The position numbers and the translations under genes were made by a program. The notes under the pieces were generated by a model. It ran no database searches, was not told the origin of the DNA, and saw only the letters and a list, made by a program, of their open reading frames with translations. Shown in pieces: positions 6,282 through 8,934 of a stretch of 8,934 bases of DNA; the stretch's first letter is position 1, and the number at the start of each line of letters is the position of its first letter. Origin of the DNA: CAZXIY01 sp964640935 (GTDB taxonomy: Archaea; Thermoplasmatota; Thermoplasmata; Methanomassiliicoccales; Methanomethylophilaceae); NCBI GenBank assembly GCA_964640935.1, contig CAZXIY010000053.1:1-8934 (forward strand). Reading direction: 5' to 3'.

Positions 6282-7667
6282 TCAGTGCTTTATGTCCAGA
6301 CCGAAGTCCCTGAGCTTCTTCACCGCACCGTCGTACACGCTGAGGTATTCGTCGGTGGGTCTGACCGTCTTTACATCATAGCATTCCTGGAAGGTCTTGC
6401 CCTCGGGTGCGCATGTGTATTTGGTCTCGTAGCTGCTGACGAGCTTCTCGATGAGTTCGTTCACATCGGAGATCTTCATTCCTGCAGCAGCTATTGCCGC
6501 TTCTCCCATTATTCTCGCTTCCATTCCGGTGGTCTTGTCCTGGAGGACACCCTTCGCGGCGGCGGAACCAGAGAGGAGCTCTCTTCCGGATGCCGTGTCG
6601 CACACCGCCTGCGTGGCGGTCTCGATGAGGCACATTTCCGTGCACGGTCCTGCCATCGGATAGTACTGGTTGGCCAGGAGGAGATCGGTGTTGGCATCGA
6701 TCGCCGCAGCCACATGTCCGGCTATCTGGAGGGTCTCTCTCGACGTCGTTATTCCCCATCTTATGTGGATCGGGCCGTCGAGGTGGAAGTTGCCGCTGAA
6801 CAGTGCGAATGATGCCAGCGTTGTAGCTACATCGCATATTGCCGTCTCTTCGACGCCACCGCAGTAGCCGCCGAAAATGGGCATCTGTTCGATCATGATC
6901 GTGTCACCGTTCGCAGTCCATCCTGCGAGCATGTTGAGTCCGGTCATGTCCATCTTGAGCTCGTTGAGCTGAGAGCACTCGTGTGCATCGAATGTCCTGT
7001 GCCCAGCGTATACCATGTCTGACGCGAGACGTCCCGCTGCGGACAGCGGTGTCTCAGGTCCCTATACACCCATCCCAGGGCGGCCTGCCCTTACTCTTGC
7101 CTCTCTCACCGCACGGAGTTCCGCCATCGTGGCGCGTATCTCGTAGGGCGTGTTCGTCTTGGCGTCATGCCCCTCGATCGTTGCCATAACACCGTTGACG
7201 AGGTGGTCGACAACGGCTTCCTGAGCGTAACTCTGCATAACCTGGATGAAAACATCCTCTGACACCGGAGCGCCGGTGGGTCCACCCTGAATAATCGGTT
7301 TCCTTGCCTCGTTTCCATGACGAGGTGCGAAAAGTTTGGAGTCTCTCCCCTCTCCGAGCGTTATGGATTTAGGGATCTTCTTGATGCCTTCCCACACTTC
7401 CTCTTCTGTGAGTGTGAGCGCGCGTTTGAGATCGGGACAGTAGAATCCCGTATTAACGAGCATCTCGAGTCCTGCGTTGAACAGAGCGTCTTTCGTTGCC
7501 TTGTCCTCGGGGACGAACTTCTTTCCGAAGTTGAGTTTGTATTTCTCTTTGAGAGCTGATGCGTTCGTCGGGATCGTAACGTAGTCCCACTCGCTCTCAT
7601 CGACTTTCTTTCCTTTCACGAAGCGATCGTATGCTTCGAAAACAGTGATTGGTCTAGATGCTGCCAT
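6282..7667 (-). CDS. mtmB: Monomethylamine:corrinoid methyltransferase MtmB with in-frame UAG read as pyrrolysine
   Basis: MtmB takes the methyl group of monomethylamine and passes it to the Co(I) corrinoid of MtmC, opening methylamine-dependent methanogenesis. Two open stretches in one frame, 7667-7065 and 7061-6282, are joined by a single TAG at 7064-7062. Read as Pyl, it gives a 461-residue protein with Pyl at residue 202 in GRPGMGV-Pyl-GPETPLSA. Position and context agree with Methanosarcina MtmB (Pyl202, about 458 residues). Sequence on both sides is MtmB-like: RKPIIQGGPTGAPVSEDVF and SYAQEA before; SQLNELKMD, EQMPIFGGYCGGVEET, DGPIHIRWG, YYPMAGPCTEMCLIE and GKTFQECYDVKTV after. The second half has no start signal or spacing of its own, so this is readthrough, not two genes. 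A strong GAGGTGA (7680-7674) lies six bases before the ATG and overlaps the mtmC stop. The final stop is TGA. MttB and MtbB were considered, but the residue pattern and mtmC linkage favour MtmB. Confidence 0.95.
7026..7055 (-). promoter_or_regulatory. PYLIS-like hairpin just downstream of the mtmB UAG
   Basis: Beginning six bases after the amber codon, the message can fold into an inner helix CCGCTG/CAGCGG (7049-7044 with 7039-7034) closed by a TCCG loop (UNCG type). It is stacked on an outer helix GAGAC/GTCTC (7055-7051 with 7030-7026), with a small internal loop (A against GAC). All 11 pairs are Watson-Crick. A downstream structure called PYLIS was described for Methanosarcina barkeri mtmB and is reported to help but not be essential for UAG decoding. 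That this one acts the same way is inference. Confidence 0.6.
7062..7064 (-). other. Amber codon recoded as pyrrolysine (mtmB residue 202)
   Basis: The minus strand reads GGT GTA TAG GGA CCT here, with the MtmB frame open on both sides. The decoding tRNA, its synthetase and the three biosynthesis genes lie directly downstream on the same strand. Translation that stops at UAG would yield a 201-residue fragment. Confidence 0.95.
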
Positions 7668-7673
7668 TTAGAT

Positions 7674-7680
7674 TCACCTC
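7674..7680 (-). promoter_or_regulatory. Ribosome binding site of mtmB, overlapping the mtmC stop codon
   Basis: GAGGTGA, six bases before the mtmB ATG, is close to the ideal complement of the archaeal 16S 3' end. Two of its bases belong to the mtmC TGA (7681-7679), which suggests coupled translation and balanced output of the two proteins. Confidence 0.7.
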
Positions 7681-8311
7681 AGTATATCTTGTTGACCAAT
7701 TCGACGCACTCTGGTGCAGACGAAGAATAGCCGTCCGCTCCAATCTTGTCGCACCATGCCTTTGTGCACGGGGCGCCGCCGAATATTGCTTTTACATCCA
7801 CATTTCTCTCTTTGATGAGTTCGACGATCTCTTTCTGCACGAGCAGCGTCGTCGTCATCAATGCCGATCCGCCGACAACTTTTGCGTTGTTCTCATCTGC
7901 AGTGTCGAGGAACATCTCGGGTGTCACATCGGGTCCGAGATCGATGACGTTGTATCCTGCTCCGCGAAGCATCGCGCAGCAAACGTTCTTTCCGATCTCA
8001 TGTATGTCTCCTTCGACCGTACCCATGACGACGGTGCCTTTCATTGCATCGACGTTCCCGGCCATTACAGGTTTCAGTGTGTTGAGACCGACCTGCATTG
8101 CTTTCGAAGCTGCCACGACCTGCGGCAGATAGACCTTCGCTTGGTCGAACTGCTCGCCGATCACGGCCATTCCTTTACCGAGAGCATCTATGATCTCTTT
8201 CGGTTCCATTCCCGCTTCGATGCCTGCTTTTGTGGCCTCTCCGGCGAGTTTGAGGTTCCATGTCTCGACGGATGTTTTCAGATCCGCCAAGATTTTTGCT
8301 TTGTCTACCAT
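7679..8311 (-). CDS. mtmC: Monomethylamine corrinoid protein MtmC
   Basis: MtmC carries the cobalt corrinoid that accepts the methyl group from MtmB and gives it to the coenzyme M methyltransferase MtbA (not in this window). The 210-residue product has an N-terminal four-helix cap (about 1-90) and a Rossmann-like B12-binding domain. The base-off, His-on motif is complete: GDIHEIG with H104 as lower cobalt ligand, then SAL (149-151) after 41 residues, then GG (178-179). Two ATGs are possible. The one at 8311 (MVDKAK) is chosen because GAGGT ends seven bases upstream; the ATG at 8317 would abut that site. The frame is also open upstream to 8542, but those codons do not look like protein and lack a start signal. 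The MtbC and MttC paralogues are very similar, so the mono-methylamine assignment leans on the adjacent mtmB, 11 bases downstream. Confidence 0.92.
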   Translation of the reverse strand: MVDKAKILADLKTSVETWNLKLAGEATKAGIEAGMEPKEIIDALGKGMAVIGEQFDQAKVYLPQVVAASKAMQVGLNTLKPVMAGNVDAMKGTVVMGTVEGDIHEIGKNVCCAMLRGAGYNVIDLGPDVTPEMFLDTADENNAKVVGGSALMTTTLLVQKEIVELIKERNVDVKAIFGGAPCTKAWCDKIGADGYSSSAPECVELVNKIY

Positions 8312-8627
8312 TTTCATACCTCGTATGTTCTTTTCTTCGCAGTCGGTCTTGGAACCGATCGGCGATAATCCCACTGCATTCGGCAAGATGTTGGTTATTT
8401 GGAAGATCCTGCAGGTGCTGTGGTTCGTTTGATGACAGATTTCCGTATCATGACAATCCCGGACGCGGTTCGTCGAAGTTTGCTTGTATGGGCGGGAGTC
8501 GACGTGGGAAGTATCCGTTACTCGAACCCCCGATCCGCACAATGGGCATTTGTCGCCGCGTTTGGGATCATTATGTTTCGGATTGCCGGTGTTAACCGAC
8601 AGGGGCGATTGTCCTGATTCGCCCTTG
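8312..8627 (-). promoter_or_regulatory. Probable long 5' leader of the mtmC-mtmB message (no supported gene)
   Basis: About 315 bases of mixed composition separate mtmC from the AT-rich promoter-like block. Frames are open here on both strands, but none has a start signal, recognisable residues or family resemblance. If transcription starts in the AT-rich block, this becomes a long untranslated leader. Long leaders are known for methyltransferase operons of Methanosarcina and are involved in their regulation. Helices seen: 8603-8608 with 8619-8624 (GGGCGA/TCGCCC, 10-nt loop), and 8471-8476 with 8499-8504 (CGTCGA/TCGACG, 22-nt loop). Role is inference. Confidence 0.4.
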
Positions 8628-8649
8628 AATTAAAATTGAAATTTTAATT
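8628..8649. repeat. Perfect 10-bp inverted repeat at the edge of the AT-rich block
   Basis: AATTAAAATT (8628-8637) and AATTTTAATT (8640-8649) are exact reverse complements separated by GA. The symmetry suits a dimeric DNA-binding protein, or a weak AT hairpin. It sits between the candidate TATA boxes and the mtmC leader. Confidence 0.55.
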
Positions 8650-8677
8650 ATTTAATATTATCTATTACCAATGTTAC

Positions 8678-8691
8678 TATTTTAAATACTA
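8678..8691. repeat. 14-bp direct repeat, copy 1
   Basis: TATTTTAAATACTA, repeated exactly at 8878-8891, a 200-bp offset. A TACCAATG lies just upstream of this copy (8666-8673) and overlaps the 3' end of the other (8890-8897). Read on the plus strand the core TTTTAAATA resembles a TATA box. Confidence 0.5.
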
Positions 8692-8839
8692 TTATTTTTA
8701 AACTGTTATCACTGTTAATTCAAAAAATTATACTATTTATAATTATCTATAAATTATAGAAAACTATAAATAATGTAGTATGTAGACCATCCAAGTTGCA
8801 AAAAATATATGATAATGCAACGAAAATAATACTGAAAAC

Positions 8840-8867
8840 GACGGCTTAAAGATGGTATGCGGCCGTC
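8840..8867 (-). terminator. Possible terminator of a minus-strand gene lying beyond the right edge
   Basis: GACGGC (8840-8845) pairs with GCCGTC (8862-8867) with a 16-nt loop. On the minus strand it is followed by GTTTTCAGTATTATTTTC, a T-rich run. This would suit the 3' end of a transcript entering from the right, but no coding sequence of such a gene is visible in the 67 remaining bases, so it is tentative. Confidence 0.25.
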
Positions 8868-8877
8868 CAATATTGCT

Positions 8878-8891
8878 TATTTTAAATACTA
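8878..8891. repeat. 14-bp direct repeat, copy 2
   Basis: Second exact copy of TATTTTAAATACTA (first at 8678-8691). On the plus strand it sits about 20 bases before an ATG at 8908, and four bases before another at 8895. It may therefore be the TATA element of a rightward gene that begins at the window edge. Confidence 0.5.
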
Positions 8892-8934
8892 CCAATGAAA
8901 TTTCATTATGCCCTCGTTCCATCGGATGTGGAAG

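Larger units (their letters stand above)
8628..8830 (-). promoter_or_regulatory. AT-rich promoter and regulatory block upstream of mtmC
   Basis: The composition shifts sharply to a strong A+T excess over about 200 bases, unlike the rest of the window. Several TATA-box-like sites read on the minus strand, for example TTATAAATAG (8742-8733), TTTATAG (8770-8764 and 8753-8747) and TTTAAAATAG (8686-8677). The block also has a perfect 10-bp inverted repeat (8628-8649), CTATAA-A-TTATAG (8747-8759), and ACTGTTA twice (8702-8708, 8711-8717). This suits the strong regulated promoter expected for a methylamine operon, but which box is used cannot be told from sequence. Confidence 0.5.

Noticed and set aside
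6282..7016. A separate 244-residue gene on the minus strand
   Set aside because: It is the second half of MtmB. The frame runs without a break from the TAG at 7064-7062, its first ATG lies 15 codons into that stretch, and the MtmB pattern continues across.
7658..8368. Plus-strand 236-residue open frame
   Set aside because: It is antisense to mtmC and its Cys/His/Phe/Asp-rich product has no recognisable pattern.
8520..8540. T-arm-like motif (minus strand GGGGGTTCGAGT) suggesting a second tRNA
   Set aside because: The flanking bases do not form the required 5-bp T-stem, and no acceptor or anticodon arm can be drawn around it.
8312..8542. N-terminal extension of MtmC to an ATG at 8542
   Set aside because: The frame is open, but the added residues are Cys/His/Thr-rich with no family resemblance, and the GAGGT site just before 8311 marks the expected MVDKAK start.
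8399..8617. Plus-strand 72-residue reading frame upstream of mtmC
   Set aside because: No recognisable domain or clear ribosome binding site; other frames are open over the same stretch. Treated as leader DNA, though a small protein cannot be fully excluded.
8312..8627. Cobalamin or other known riboswitch in the mtmC leader
   Set aside because: No conserved B12-box-like sequence or multi-branch fold was recognised, and such riboswitches are rare in archaea. Only short isolated helices were found.
8628..8891. CRISPR array or replication origin in the AT-rich repeat region
   Set aside because: Repeats are short, AT-only and not regularly spaced like a CRISPR array, with no cas genes; no origin-box sequence or Orc1/Cdc6 gene is present.

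Overview
The window carries a complete pyrrolysine (Pyl, the 22nd amino acid) coding cassette directly downstream of a monomethylamine methyltransferase operon. The gene content and order (mtmC-mtmB-pylT-pylS-pylB-pylC-pylD, all on the minus strand), a pyrrolysyl-tRNA synthetase made only of the catalytic domain, and a tRNA-Pyl with a very small D-loop and an interrupted anticodon stem all point to a methylotrophic methanogenic archaeon of the order Methanomassiliicoccales, probably a host-associated or Methanomethylophilus-like lineage. The genus is inference; no 16S or marker gene is present.

Layout, left to right. 1-448 (+): the 3' end of a surface protein with a Listeria-Bacteroides (Flg_new/InlB B-type) repeat and a C-terminal membrane anchor, followed by a hairpin-plus-T-tract terminator. 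591-1928 (+): a 12-TM major facilitator transporter of unknown substrate. 1929-2157: short convergent intergenic region with a terminator-like hairpin after pylD. 2158-6096 (-): pylD, pylC, pylB and pylS, read in the order S-B-C-D, with start and stop codons overlapping at all three junctions. 6119-6187 (-): pylT, the amber-suppressor tRNA with anticodon CUA. 6188-6281: a spacer with two hairpins. 6282-7667 (-): mtmB, interrupted by one in-frame TAG decoded as Pyl at residue 202. 7679-8311 (-): mtmC, its corrinoid partner. 8312-8934: about 620 bases with no convincing complete gene. It holds a roughly 300-nt probable mtmC leader and then an AT-rich, repeat-containing promoter region.

How it works together. 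MtmB uses its Pyl residue to move a methyl group from monomethylamine to the Co(I) corrinoid of MtmC; an MtbA-type enzyme encoded elsewhere would pass it on to coenzyme M. PylB, PylC and PylD make Pyl from two lysines. PylS charges it onto the pylT product, which reads the UAG in mtmB. The locus therefore encodes both an amber-dependent enzyme and all the machinery needed to read the amber codon. All eight protein genes with a visible 3' end stop with TGA and none with TAG, as expected where UAG is a sense codon. A strong hairpin with a UNCG-type tetraloop begins six bases after the UAG, in the position of the PYLIS element described in Methanosarcina mtmB.

The core system is known biology. 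The parts least covered by what I know are the mtmB recoding hairpin, the hairpin pair between mtmB and pylT, the deviations in tRNA-Pyl, and the long AT-rich upstream region of mtmC.
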